The notes beneath the pieces were generated by a model. The model was not told the origin of the DNA. It worked only from the letters and a program-made list of their open reading frames with translations, and made no database searches. This document shows, piece by piece, positions 16,523-24,707 of a stretch of DNA of 64,000 bases; position 1 is the first letter of the stretch; each line of letters begins with the position of its first letter. The stretch is from Lachnospiraceae bacterium. GTDB lineage: Bacteria > Bacillota > Clostridia > Lachnospirales > Lachnospiraceae. The position numbers and the translations under genes are program-made. The stretch spans positions 1 through 64,000 of the forward strand of contig JAFUNK010000013.1 of assembly GCA_017482205.1 (NCBI GenBank). The letters run 5' to 3'.

Positions 16523-17581
16523 ATGAAAATGTATGCTAATAAAGATATTAAAAGAATGATAACCATATCATTTGTACTGCAAATGGTTTATTTGGGATAT
16601 ATCTGTTTTATGAATATTCTGCGTACACCGATTATAGCCATACTTATCAGTAGTAAAATTAAAAGTAAAGTTTTTCTGGATGTTCCTTATTTAGCGGGTG
16701 CTTTTTTGACAACATTATTGATGATTGTATGGTATTTTACGTTAGGAGATATCATAAATAAGAAAAAACAAATAACTTTTGTTCACGGATTTTTGCTTTT
16801 TCTTTCATTTTACTTTTTCCATAGATTTATACCAGCCGAAATGTCTGATTTTCAATATTCATATGTGCAAAGATGTTCACGGGAGATAGAAGAGTTAGAA
16901 AATTCTCCATTATATGCGAGCGTTTTTAGCGGATATGAAAAAATTGGAACTATATTGGTTTTGGGTTCGTTAATCTTTTTAGTTTGTGCGTTTTTGATTT
17001 ATTGGTCAATATGTAAATACGAAACAATAAGACCTAAACAATTTGAGGTAGGATTAATTACAGAGAATAATGACTGTAAAGAGGTTAAGTGTGTTTTAGC
17101 AATTTCCTTTATTTTGCAAATGATTTATATAGGGTTTGTTTGTTATATAAATCTGTTTCGAAAAATAGTTGGGGGTATGTATTATTTTAGTGGTGCAAAG
17201 ATTTTTCCCGATATTTCATATTTATTAGGTGCATTTGGAACGGCAGCCTTAATGTTATTGTGGCATCATTTCCTGAAAAAGGTAGTGTTAGGGAAAGCAA
17301 AAATTACCGTAGGCTATAGTATTTTATTAGGAGGCTCGTTAATTGCATTTTGTTATGTGATTCCATATGTTGCTTCATGGATACAGGTTACTGTAGTAGA
17401 AGCAATGAGTAGGAATGAAGTATTGGGTGCAACTTATAGATCCGTTGATTGTGCTCATACTTTAGCTAGGATACAAATTAGTACTACAGTATGGTTGCTG
17501 TATGCAAGTATTTGTCTAGTCGTTGCATATGTATTGTGTTGGGCAAAAACGAAATATGAACAACCCATAACAGAAAAATAA
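16523..17581 (+). CDS. Membrane protein of unknown function with internal duplication
   Basis: A 352-residue protein with about eight hydrophobic segments and no recognised domain. It consists of two similar halves: ITISFVLQMVYLGYICFMNI (from about 13) matches LAISFILQMIYIGFVCYINL (from about 192), and DVPYLAGAFLTTLLMIVW matches DISYLLGAFGTAALMLLW. Each half then has a third and fourth hydrophobic stretch. The halves are joined by a polar linker (about 172-188). This is a tandem duplication of a four-helix unit. It is not obviously tied to leuCD, although it lies 47 bases after leuD, and a terminator follows it. Confidence 0.7.
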   Translation: MKMYANKDIKRMITISFVLQMVYLGYICFMNILRTPIIAILISSKIKSKVFLDVPYLAGAFLTTLLMIVWYFTLGDIINKKKQITFVHGFLLFLSFYFFHRFIPAEMSDFQYSYVQRCSREIEELENSPLYASVFSGYEKIGTILVLGSLIFLVCAFLIYWSICKYETIRPKQFEVGLITENNDCKEVKCVLAISFILQMIYIGFVCYINLFRKIVGGMYYFSGAKIFPDISYLLGAFGTAALMLLWHHFLKKVVLGKAKITVGYSILLGGSLIAFCYVIPYVASWIQVTVVEAMSRNEVLGATYRSVDCAHTLARIQISTTVWLLYASICLVVAYVLCWAKTKYEQPITEK

Positions 17582-17588
17582 GCACTTG

Positions 17589-17613
17589 AAAAGGACGGTT
17601 TTCCGTCCTTTTT
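17589..17613 (+). terminator. Rho-independent terminator
   Basis: AAAAGGACGG at 17589-17598 pairs perfectly with CCGTCCTTTT after a TTTT loop (17599-17602), and the T run continues to 17613. It closes the leuCD/membrane protein unit and, with its A-rich 5' arm, could work on both strands. Confidence 0.9.
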
Positions 17614-17732
17614 ATATTGATATTGTTTCCTGTTAACATTTTAAATATATAGGTGTATAATACTTTCTTAGAGCAAAAGTTAGAAATATAACGATTCTCA
17701 ATTCTGAATTGTCTGAGAAAAGAGGGAATATA

Positions 17733-19094
17733 ATGCAACCATTGCAAAAAGATAAAAAGTACGAAATCGATATGTGTAACGGACCATTGCTGGGAAAGAT
17801 ATTATTGTTTGCACTGCCTTTAATGCTTTCCGGTATTTTGCAGCTATTGTTTAATGCGGCGGATATGATTGTGGTAGGTCGTTGGGCCGGCAGTAATGCA
17901 CTGGCAGCGGTTGGTTCAACAGGTTCACTTATCAATCTGCTTGTAAATGTATTTATCGGTCTTTCCGTGGGTGCCAATGTTTTGGTAGCAAGATATTACG
18001 GAGCAAATCAGGAAAAAGAACTTTCTGATATGGTACATACCGCTATGCTGACCTCTTTTATCTGTGGTGTGGTACTTATTTTTGTGGGATTTTTTGTAGC
18101 ACCGGTAGCACTGACGGCTATGGGCACGCCGCCAGAGGTGTTGGACCAGGCAGTACTTTATATCCGTATTTATTTTGCAGCCATGCCGGCGATGATGGTA
18201 TACAACTTTGGTTCTGCCATTCTGCGTGCGGTGGGAGATACCAGAAGACCTTTGTATTTCCTTTCGGTGGCAGGCGTTATCAATGTAATTTTAAATTTGA
18301 TTTTTGTTATTGGATTTTCTATGGATGTAGCAGGGGTAGCATTGGCTACTGCTATATCCCAGGTGGTTTCTGCCATATTGGTAGTGATTTGCCTAATGCG
18401 TTCAGAGGGACCGTATCGGTTACGGGTAAAGGAGTTACGCATTGTGCCGCACAAACTGGGAATGATGGCTAGAATCGGACTGCCTGCGGGATTGCAGGGG
18501 GCTATTTTCTCCATCTCCAATGTATTGATACAGTCGTCAGTCAACTCTTTTGGTGCAACAGCCATGGCAGGAAACTCGGCTGCAGGCAATTTGGAAGGCT
18601 TTGTATATACGGCAATGAATTCCCTGCATCAGACAGCTATCAGCTTTGTAGGACAGAATTTCGGTGCAAGAAAATATAGACGAATTGGTAAAATTTCCAT
18701 ATTATGTCTGGGTATTGTTACCGTTGTGGGACTGGTAATGGGAATAGGACTGTATTTTGTAAGTCCCTTGCTTTTACAGTTGTATGCAACAGAAAAGGAA
18801 GTTATTGCATATGGTATACGCAGGCTTTTATATATCAGTTGTCCGTATTTTCTTTGTGGTGTTATGGACACCTTGGTAGGGTGTCTGCGTGGTATGGGAC
18901 GTTCCGTGCTGCCTATGATAGTTTCCTTGAGCGGTGCCTGTTTATTCAGGGTAATTTGGATTTATACTATATTTGCAGCAAACAGGACAATGGATGTGCT
19001 GTATATTTCTTATCCCATATCATGGACAATTACTTCCTTAGTGCATCTGGGATGTTTTTTGATTATTTATCATAAATATAAAAAGAATGCTTGA
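17733..19094 (+). CDS. MATE-family efflux transporter
   Basis: A 453-residue, 12-helix protein of the multidrug and toxic compound extrusion family. The start region reads DMCNGPLLGKILLFALPLML followed by LFNAADMIVVGRWAG, the usual N-terminal MATE pattern, and the second half repeats it in AGLQGAIFSISNVLIQSSVN. Such pumps use Na+ or H+ gradients to export organic cations and other compounds. ATG 17733 is chosen over TTG 17709 because AGAGGG lies 6 bases upstream. It is bounded by a terminator upstream and the ruvAB promoter downstream, so it looks monocistronic. Substrate unknown. Confidence 0.92.
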   Translation: MQPLQKDKKYEIDMCNGPLLGKILLFALPLMLSGILQLLFNAADMIVVGRWAGSNALAAVGSTGSLINLLVNVFIGLSVGANVLVARYYGANQEKELSDMVHTAMLTSFICGVVLIFVGFFVAPVALTAMGTPPEVLDQAVLYIRIYFAAMPAMMVYNFGSAILRAVGDTRRPLYFLSVAGVINVILNLIFVIGFSMDVAGVALATAISQVVSAILVVICLMRSEGPYRLRVKELRIVPHKLGMMARIGLPAGLQGAIFSISNVLIQSSVNSFGATAMAGNSAAGNLEGFVYTAMNSLHQTAISFVGQNFGARKYRRIGKISILCLGIVTVVGLVMGIGLYFVSPLLLQLYATEKEVIAYGIRRLLYISCPYFLCGVMDTLVGCLRGMGRSVLPMIVSLSGACLFRVIWIYTIFAANRTMDVLYISYPISWTITSLVHLGCFLIIYHKYKKNA

Positions 19095-19119
19095 AACATA
19101 TGTTCGATTATGGTATGAT
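19091..19119 (+). promoter_or_regulatory. ruvAB promoter with overlapping LexA-type SOS box
   Basis: TTGAAA at 19091-19096, 17-base spacer, TATGAT at 19114-19119. GAAACATATGTTCG at 19093-19106 matches the Gram-positive LexA consensus CGAACATATGTTCG at 12 of 14 positions and overlaps the -35 box, so LexA binding would block transcription until DNA damage. Confidence 0.75.
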
Positions 19120-19210
19120 AAGACAATAACGGTGTGATTGTGTGGCGGAGGAAAGCCTGCAAACCAATCACAACATTTGTTAAAGTACTACACATGGAAG
19201 GAAAACGGAT

Positions 19211-19819
19211 ATGATAGCATATGTGAGAGGCGAAATTGCGGAAATTGCAGAGGATTATGTGGTTTTAGATGTGGGCGGTATCGGCTACAATATTCACATT
19301 TCGGGAAGAGTGGCGGAAAATTTGCCCTCAGTTGGATGTGAGATTAAATTACATACTTATACCTTGGTACGGGAGGACGCCTTTTCCCTGTATGGTTTTC
19401 TGACAAGGGCGGACTTGGATATTTTCAAGAAATGTATTACTGTAAACGGTATCGGACCTAAGGGGGCATTGGCTATTTTATCCATAATGGATGCGGATGC
19501 ACTTCGTTATGCCATTCTTTCCGGAGATGCCAAGGCAATTGCCAAAGCACCGGGAATCGGTGGCAAGACCGCAGAACGTCTGATTTTAGACTTAAAGGAT
19601 AAAGTTTCCTTCGATGATACCATGATAAATATGGAGATTGCGGGGCAGAGCACGGCGAGCGGCACAGTAGCGGAAGGCGCAGTCAAGGAGGCTGTGGAGG
19701 CACTGGTTGCACTGGGATACGGACAGACAGAGAGCTTAAAAGCTGTCCAACAGGTCGATGGTGCGGCAGATATGGACAGCAGTGCATTGTTAAAGGCTGC
19801 ATTAAAATATTTATTTTAA
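19211..19819 (+). CDS. ruvA: Holliday junction branch migration protein RuvA
   Basis: A 202-residue protein. The N-terminal OB fold begins MIAYVRGEIAEIAEDYVVLD, followed by the helix-hairpin-helix segments FKKCITVNGIGPKGALAIL and AIAKAPGIGGKTAERLILDLKDK that contact the junction. A flexible linker leads to the C-terminal domain (EAVEALVALGYGQTESLKAV) that contacts RuvB. RuvA tetramers hold the four-way junction while RuvB drives branch migration in the cytoplasm. ruvB follows 10 bases later. A LexA-type box at the promoter indicates SOS control. Confidence 0.97.
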   Translation: MIAYVRGEIAEIAEDYVVLDVGGIGYNIHISGRVAENLPSVGCEIKLHTYTLVREDAFSLYGFLTRADLDIFKKCITVNGIGPKGALAILSIMDADALRYAILSGDAKAIAKAPGIGGKTAERLILDLKDKVSFDDTMINMEIAGQSTASGTVAEGAVKEAVEALVALGYGQTESLKAVQQVDGAADMDSSALLKAALKYLF

Positions 19820-19829
19820 GGAGTAAAAA

Positions 19830-20828
19830 GTGGCAAGAACAATAGAAACCAATATCACAGCAGAAGATATTAAAATCGAGGGCTCCCTGCGTCCCCAATA
19901 CCTGACGGATTATATTGGACAGGAAAAGGTTAAAGCGAACCTGAAAATATATATAGAGGCGGCGAAGCAGAGAGGCGATGCACTGGACCATGCATTGTTT
20001 TATGGACCGCCCGGATTGGGTAAGACTACCCTTGCGGGCATTATAGCCAATGAGATGGGTGTCAATATGAAAGTTACCAGTGGACCTGCCATTGAGAAGC
20101 CGGGAGAGATTGCTGCAATTTTAAACAATCTGCAGGAAGGGGATATTCTCTTTGTGGATGAAATCCACCGTCTGAACCGACAGGTAGAAGAGGTACTTTA
20201 TCCTGCCATGGAGGATTTTGCCATTGACATTATGATTGGGAAAGGCGCATCAGCACGTTCTATCCGTTTGGATTTACCCAAGTTTACCTTAATAGGTGCA
20301 ACGACCAGAGCGGGTATGCTGACGGCTCCTTTACGTGACCGTTTCGGCATGATACACAGGCTGGAGTTTTATACCATTGCAGAATTAAAACTGATTATCA
20401 GACATTCAGCCAAAGTGTTAAATGTGGAGATTGATGACGGCGGTGCTTTGGAACTTGCACGCAGAAGCCGTGGTACGCCAAGACTGGCAAACCGTATTTT
20501 AAAGAGGGTCAGGGATTTTGCACAGGTAAAATATGACGGCAATATTACCGAAGAAATTGCCCGTACCGCATTGGATTTGATGGATGTGGACAAGTTGGGG
20601 TTAGACCATATTGACCGCAATATGTTATCCACCATGATTTTAAAATTCAAAGGAGGTCCCGTAGGTCTGGATACTTTAGCGGCAGCTATCGGTGAGGATG
20701 CCGGTACTATTGAAGATGTATATGAGCCGTATCTGATTCAGAACGGTTTGTTAAACCGTACCCCCAGAGGCCGTATGGTAACGGAACTGGCTTATAAGCA
20801 TATGGGACTGGAAACATTTATGGAGTAG
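19830..20828 (+). CDS. ruvB: Holliday junction DNA helicase RuvB
   Basis: A 332-residue AAA+ motor. [19 protein letters not shown] precedes Walker [12 protein letters not shown], Walker [12 protein letters not shown], sensor 1 GATTRAG, and the arginine finger segment APLRDRFG; the C-terminal winged helix ends [16 protein letters not shown]. The start is GTG 19830 with AAGGAG 6-11 bases upstream. It forms hexamers with RuvA and pumps DNA through the junction. No RuvC is present; Firmicutes use RecU, encoded here at 52732-53265. Confidence 0.97.
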   Translation: MARTIETNITAEDIKIEGSLRPQYLTDYIGQEKVKANLKIYIEAAKQRGDALDHALFYGPPGLGKTTLAGIIANEMGVNMKVTSGPAIEKPGEIAAILNNLQEGDILFVDEIHRLNRQVEEVLYPAMEDFAIDIMIGKGASARSIRLDLPKFTLIGATTRAGMLTAPLRDRFGMIHRLEFYTIAELKLIIRHSAKVLNVEIDDGGALELARRSRGTPRLANRILKRVRDFAQVKYDGNITEEIARTALDLMDVDKLGLDHIDRNMLSTMILKFKGGPVGLDTLAAAIGEDAGTIEDVYEPYLIQNGLLNRTPRGRMVTELAYKHMGLETFME

Positions 20829-20903
20829 CATCCCTTAAAGCCCTTGCATGATAAGCGTTTAGAAAATAAAATGAATATGAACGAAATATTCCTTAAAAAT
20901 CTC

Positions 20904-20932
20904 TTGCCTGTAATGTAATGTTAGGATATAAT
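20904..20932 (+). promoter_or_regulatory. zapA promoter
   Basis: TTGCCT at 20904-20909, 17-base spacer, perfect TATAAT at 20927-20932. The predicted start near 20939 gives a leader of about 135 bases before the zapA ATG. Confidence 0.75.
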
Positions 20933-20938
20933 ATATCT

Positions 20939-21060
20939 AGTATTGTAGTATTGTGAAGAGTAGCATATTTTGTATATTCAGGCAGACGGATGATGAATTT
21001 GGGGAAATAACCCGATAGCAATGCCTGTTATGTATTAGCGGATTCCGGATTTTACGGTGA
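20939..21060 (+). other. zapA 5' leader with stem-loop
   Basis: CAGGCA at 20979-20984 pairs with TGCCTG at 21022-21027, enclosing a GGGG 21001-21004 / CCC 21011-21013 hairpin. No ORF and no T run, so it is not a classical attenuator. Possibly a small structured leader; I recognise no riboswitch family. Confidence 0.35.
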
Positions 21061-21074
21061 GAGAGGAGAGGCAT

Positions 21075-21482
21075 ATGTCTTCTAAAACAGATACCGAAGT
21101 TATTATTGGAGGAAAGATTTTTACCTTGAGCGGATATGAGAGCGAAGAATATTTGCAGAAGGTAGCCTCTTATATCAACAACAAACTGGAAGAATACGGA
21201 AAGATAGACAGCTTCCGCAGACAGCCCATGGATACCCAGTCAGTGTTGATGCAGTTAAATATTGCAGATGACTATTTCAAAGCCAAGAAGCAGATTAGTC
21301 TTTTAGAAGAAGAATTGCAGGCAAAGGAAAAAGAACTGTATGACTTGAAACATGAACTGATTGCAGCACAGATTAAACTGGAATCCACAGAAAAGCGTGT
21401 CAAAGAAATGCAGTCCGAAATCAACGAAAACGGCAAGAAAATTGTTCGTCTGGAGACAGAATTAAAGGATTACAACAAGTAG
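21075..21482 (+). CDS. zapA: Cell division protein ZapA
   Basis: A 135-residue protein. The N-terminal globular domain (TDTEVIIGGKIFTLSGYESE, then EEYLQKVASYINNKLEE) is the ZapA head, and the rest (about 70-135) is a long charged coiled coil with KAKKQISLLEEELQAKEKEL. ZapA dimers crosslink FtsZ protofilaments at the division ring. ATG 21075 is chosen over GTG 21057 because GAGAGGAGAGG ends 3-5 bases before it and the longer form adds MREERH only. It has its own strong promoter and is followed by a hairpin at 21489-21510. Confidence 0.9.
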   Translation: MSSKTDTEVIIGGKIFTLSGYESEEYLQKVASYINNKLEEYGKIDSFRRQPMDTQSVLMQLNIADDYFKAKKQISLLEEELQAKEKELYDLKHELIAAQIKLESTEKRVKEMQSEINENGKKIVRLETELKDYNK

Positions 21483-21488
21483 AAAGGG

Positions 21489-21510
21489 CGCTGTCCGGTA
21501 ACGGACAGCG
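21489..21510 (+). terminator. GC-rich hairpin after zapA
   Basis: CGCTGTCCG at 21489-21497 pairs perfectly with CGGACAGCG at 21502-21510, loop GTAA. The downstream TTATTTGAT is a poor T run, so termination may be partial, leaving read-through to the U32 gene. Confidence 0.6.
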
Positions 21511-21536
21511 TTATTTGATGTATGGAGAAAGAACAA

Positions 21537-23969
21537 ATGGAGCAATTCAAACTAAAAAAAGTGGAGCTCTTGGCTCCTGCCGGAAATTATGAAAGTTTTA
21601 TAGGTGCGGTCAATGCAGGTGCGGATGCCGTGTATCTGGGCGGAGAAAAATTCGGTGCCAGAGCCTATGCTGACAATTTCACGGAGGAAGAAATCTGTAA
21701 GGCAATCCACTATGCCCATCTGTTTAACAGAAAAGTCTACCTGACAGTGAATACGCTGATTAAAGAAACTGAGTTTGTAGAACTGATACCGTATCTTACC
21801 CCTTTCTATGAAGCTGGATTAGATGGTGTTATTGTGCAGGATATCGGCGCTTTTCTGGCAATCAGGGAGGCGTTTCCCCACTTAAAACTCCATGTCAGCA
21901 CCCAGATGACTGTAACCGGTTCTTATGCTGCAAATATGTTAAAGGAAATGGGGGCGGTACGGATTGTGCCGGCAAGAGAGTTGTCCTTAAAAGAAATCCG
22001 TTCAATGAAAGAGGAAACCGGTTTGGAATTGGAGACCTTTATTCATGGTGCTATGTGTTATTGTTATTCGGGACAATGCTTATTCAGCAGTATTTTGGGA
22101 GGCCGCAGCGGTAACAGAGGACGTTGTGCCCAGCCTTGTCGTCTGCCTTATCAGGCAGAACTTCCCAACAGGGAAAATAAGAATATGTCCGGTAAAAATA
22201 GTAAAGTGCAGACACAAACCGCAAAAGAGCAATATCCTTTAAGTTTAAAAGATATGTGCAGTATTGCCTTTCTGCCCAAACTGATTGAAGCGGGGATTGA
22301 CTCCTTCAAAATCGAAGGGCGTATGAAAAAGCCTGAGTATGCGGCTGGTGTGACAGCCATTTACCGAAAATATATAGATTTGTACTATGAAAAAGGTGTG
22401 GACGGATACAAAGTAGCACAGTCAGATATAGACAAGCTTTCTTCTCTGTATATCCGTTCCGGCATTCAGGACGGTTACTATTTTAAGCATAATGGTGCAG
22501 ATATGGTAACGCTGTCTTCACCGGCATACAACGGCAGCGATGAAAAACTGTTAGAAAGAATCCGCAGACAATATATAGAGAATCCTATAAAACGAGAAAT
22601 ATGTATTGAGGCGGTTTTTGAAATAGGCAAAGAAGCTCTTTTGACAATAAAGAGCGAAAATACACAGGTAACTGTCAAAGGTGCCATGGTGCAGGCTGCC
22701 GCAAAGCAACCCATTACAGATGAAAATATAAAGACCAGTCTTTTGAAACTGGGAAATACTGCTTTTACTACAAAAGAATCGGATATTATCCTTCGTCTGG
22801 ATGAGGGCGCCTTTTATTCCTTAAAAGCATTGAATGAACTGCGCCGTATGGGGGTGCAGGCATTAGAAGAAGCTATTTGTAACGAGTATGGCAAAAAAGA
22901 ACAGGAAACAGAAAATTCTTTAACACTGTGTAAAGAAATGCTTTTGCAAGAAAGCGAAAGACAGTCACCGGAAATCGTAAATCGGGTATTATACACTGCC
23001 GAAACAGATACAACGCATGCGGATAACGAAGCAAAAAATAATCTGCATATAAGTGTAAATACCTGTGAACAGTTGGAAGCCCTGCTACAAAGTGGTTTGG
23101 TTCCTGATATTTTATACATGGATTCTGCATTGGCAGAGATAACGCCTGCTTTTATTAAAGAAATCAGGGAGAGGTTTGGGACAGAGGCGGAAATGCGGGT
23201 AGATACTGCCAAAGGAGAAAGACGGCGGCAAAGACCGGCTCTTTATATAGCCCTGCCTTACATTGTACGCCAAAAAGATTTAACGTATCTGGAAACACTG
23301 TTACCTGCATTACAGGTAGCGGATGGTGTACTGGTACGAAATACGGAAAGCTATTACTGGCTTATAAGCAAAGGTTATCAAGGGAAAATCAATACGGATG
23401 CAGGGATTTATACCTTTAACAGACGTAGTCTGGCTTTCTGGCAGAAAAAGGCGGATATTTGTTGCCTTCCTTATGAATTAAACAAAAAAGAGCTTCGTCG
23501 GTTAATAGAAGGTAAAGAACAGAACGGATATCAACGGAATACAGAAGGTGTATTGGTAGAACAGACCGATTTACAAATTAAGGATAGTCAGACGGAACAG
23601 ATTGTATACGGCAGGATTCCGCTGATGCTTACGGCAAACTGTGTTGCAAAGACATTGGGCGGATGCAGAAAAGGAAGCAGAGAGGAAAAGAAAGGGATAT
23701 TATTGACAGACAGGTATCGCAAGCAATTTCCGGTAGAAACCCGCTGTGAGCAGTGTTACAACATCATTTATAATACAGTACCTTTGTCATTACATGAAAA
23801 AGTTACAGTAGCCAATCTGAGATGTCCCGTAAGAGTACAGTTTACTGTGGAAAGTGCAAAAGAAACGAGGGAAGTACTTGGTTTCTGGAAAAATGTTTTG
23901 GAGGGAAATGCGGTCAAACCACCTTATGCGGAATATACGTTGGGACATGAAAAACGAGGGGTAGAATAG
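21537..23969 (+). CDS. U32-family protein with DUF3656-type extension (RlhA-like)
   Basis: An 810-residue protein. The N-terminal U32 domain begins KKVELLAPAGNYESFIGAVN and contains the cysteine cluster GAMCYCYSGQCLFSS ending in GRCAQPCR, the family signature. The middle holds a DUF3656-like region, and the C-terminus has a further cysteine pair ETRCEQCYN. Long U32 proteins with DUF3656 resemble E. coli RlhA, which hydroxylates a 23S rRNA cytidine, rather than true collagenases, so rRNA or tRNA hydroxylation is the best guess. ATG 21537 is preferred because GGAG at 21524-21527 serves it; an in-frame ATG at 21522 has no ribosome binding site. Confidence 0.82.
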   Translation: MEQFKLKKVELLAPAGNYESFIGAVNAGADAVYLGGEKFGARAYADNFTEEEICKAIHYAHLFNRKVYLTVNTLIKETEFVELIPYLTPFYEAGLDGVIVQDIGAFLAIREAFPHLKLHVSTQMTVTGSYAANMLKEMGAVRIVPARELSLKEIRSMKEETGLELETFIHGAMCYCYSGQCLFSSILGGRSGNRGRCAQPCRLPYQAELPNRENKNMSGKNSKVQTQTAKEQYPLSLKDMCSIAFLPKLIEAGIDSFKIEGRMKKPEYAAGVTAIYRKYIDLYYEKGVDGYKVAQSDIDKLSSLYIRSGIQDGYYFKHNGADMVTLSSPAYNGSDEKLLERIRRQYIENPIKREICIEAVFEIGKEALLTIKSENTQVTVKGAMVQAAAKQPITDENIKTSLLKLGNTAFTTKESDIILRLDEGAFYSLKALNELRRMGVQALEEAICNEYGKKEQETENSLTLCKEMLLQESERQSPEIVNRVLYTAETDTTHADNEAKNNLHISVNTCEQLEALLQSGLVPDILYMDSALAEITPAFIKEIRERFGTEAEMRVDTAKGERRRQRPALYIALPYIVRQKDLTYLETLLPALQVADGVLVRNTESYYWLISKGYQGKINTDAGIYTFNRRSLAFWQKKADICCLPYELNKKELRRLIEGKEQNGYQRNTEGVLVEQTDLQIKDSQTEQIVYGRIPLMLTANCVAKTLGGCRKGSREEKKGILLTDRYRKQFPVETRCEQCYNIIYNTVPLSLHEKVTVANLRCPVRVQFTVESAKETREVLGFWKNVLEGNAVKPPYAEYTLGHEKRGVE

Positions 23970-24006
23970 GCGCTGACTTGCATAGTCAATAAGTAAAAAA
24001 TAAAGA

Positions 24007-24052
24007 TTGACAAATAAAAACAGTTGCGTATAGTGCTTGTTTGGACTATACT
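24007..24052 (+). promoter_or_regulatory. Two overlapping promoter candidates of the NUDIX gene
   Basis: TTGACA 24007-24012 with TATAGT 24029-24034 (16-base spacer), and TTGCGT 24024-24029 with TATACT 24047-24052 (17-base spacer). The -10 of the first overlaps the -35 of the second. Confidence 0.55.
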
Positions 24053-24097
24053 AAATACAGGTCATCTGTTTGACACACCAATAGCGGAGGTATTGCA

Positions 24098-24550
24098 ATG
24101 ATAGAAGCAACCAGTTGCGGCGGTGTGGTTATTTTCCGGGGAAAAATTCTCCTTTTGTATAAGAATTTCAAGAATAAATACGAAGGATGGGTATTACCCA
24201 AAGGAACTGTGGAGGAAGGCGAAGAATTTAAGGATACGGCACTCAGGGAAGTAATGGAAGAGTCCGGTGCAAAAGCCTCCATAATCAAATACATCGGGAA
24301 AAGTGAGTATACCTTTAATGTGCCTGAGGATATAGTGGAAAAAGAAGTCCACTGGTATCTGATGATGGCAGACAGTTACTACAGCAAACCACAACGCGAA
24401 GAGTATTTTGTAGATTCCGGATTTTACAAGTACCATGAGGCATATCATCTTTTAAAATTTGCCAATGAAAAGCAGATTTTGGAAAAAGCATATGCGGAAT
24501 ATCTGGAATTAAAAAGGAACAATATGTGGGGAACCCGCAAGCAGTATTAA
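24098..24550 (+). CDS. NUDIX hydrolase
   Basis: A 150-residue protein with a complete Nudix box, GTVEEGEEFKDTALREVMEE followed by SG, at about residues 36-58; GX5EX7REUXEEXGU residues are present. WVLPKGT before the box is typical of Ap4A- and diphosphoinositol-type NUDIX enzymes, so cleavage of a dinucleoside polyphosphate is possible but not shown. The protein is soluble. ATG 24098 follows GCGGAGG at a 7-8 base distance. It has its own promoter and ends at the bidirectional terminator at 24605-24634. Confidence 0.9.
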   Translation: MIEATSCGGVVIFRGKILLLYKNFKNKYEGWVLPKGTVEEGEEFKDTALREVMEESGAKASIIKYIGKSEYTFNVPEDIVEKEVHWYLMMADSYYSKPQREEYFVDSGFYKYHEAYHLLKFANEKQILEKAYAEYLELKRNNMWGTRKQY

Positions 24551-24604
24551 GAATATTATGGGTATTAGTATTCAGGTGTTCAAAAAGTGTATTAGAAAAG
24601 CATC

Positions 24605-24634
24605 AAAAAAGACCGTCATTGAGGCGGTCTTTTA
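24605..24634. terminator. Bidirectional terminator between convergent genes
   Basis: AAAAGACCG at 24607-24615 pairs with CGGTCTTTT at 24625-24633 around a 9-base loop. A and T runs on both sides suit termination of the NUDIX gene (plus) and the HD-GYP gene (minus). Confidence 0.85.
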
Positions 24635-24707
24635 ATTTGTTAAAAACTTATAAGAAAGTTCTCCAAATATCTTTGGACGGCATTCTATATGTAAATCTTT
24701 TGTAGTA

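Noticed and set aside
20939-21060. zapA leader considered as 6S RNA, which lies near zapA in E. coli
   Set aside because: Too short and without the long double-stranded bubble fold of 6S RNA.
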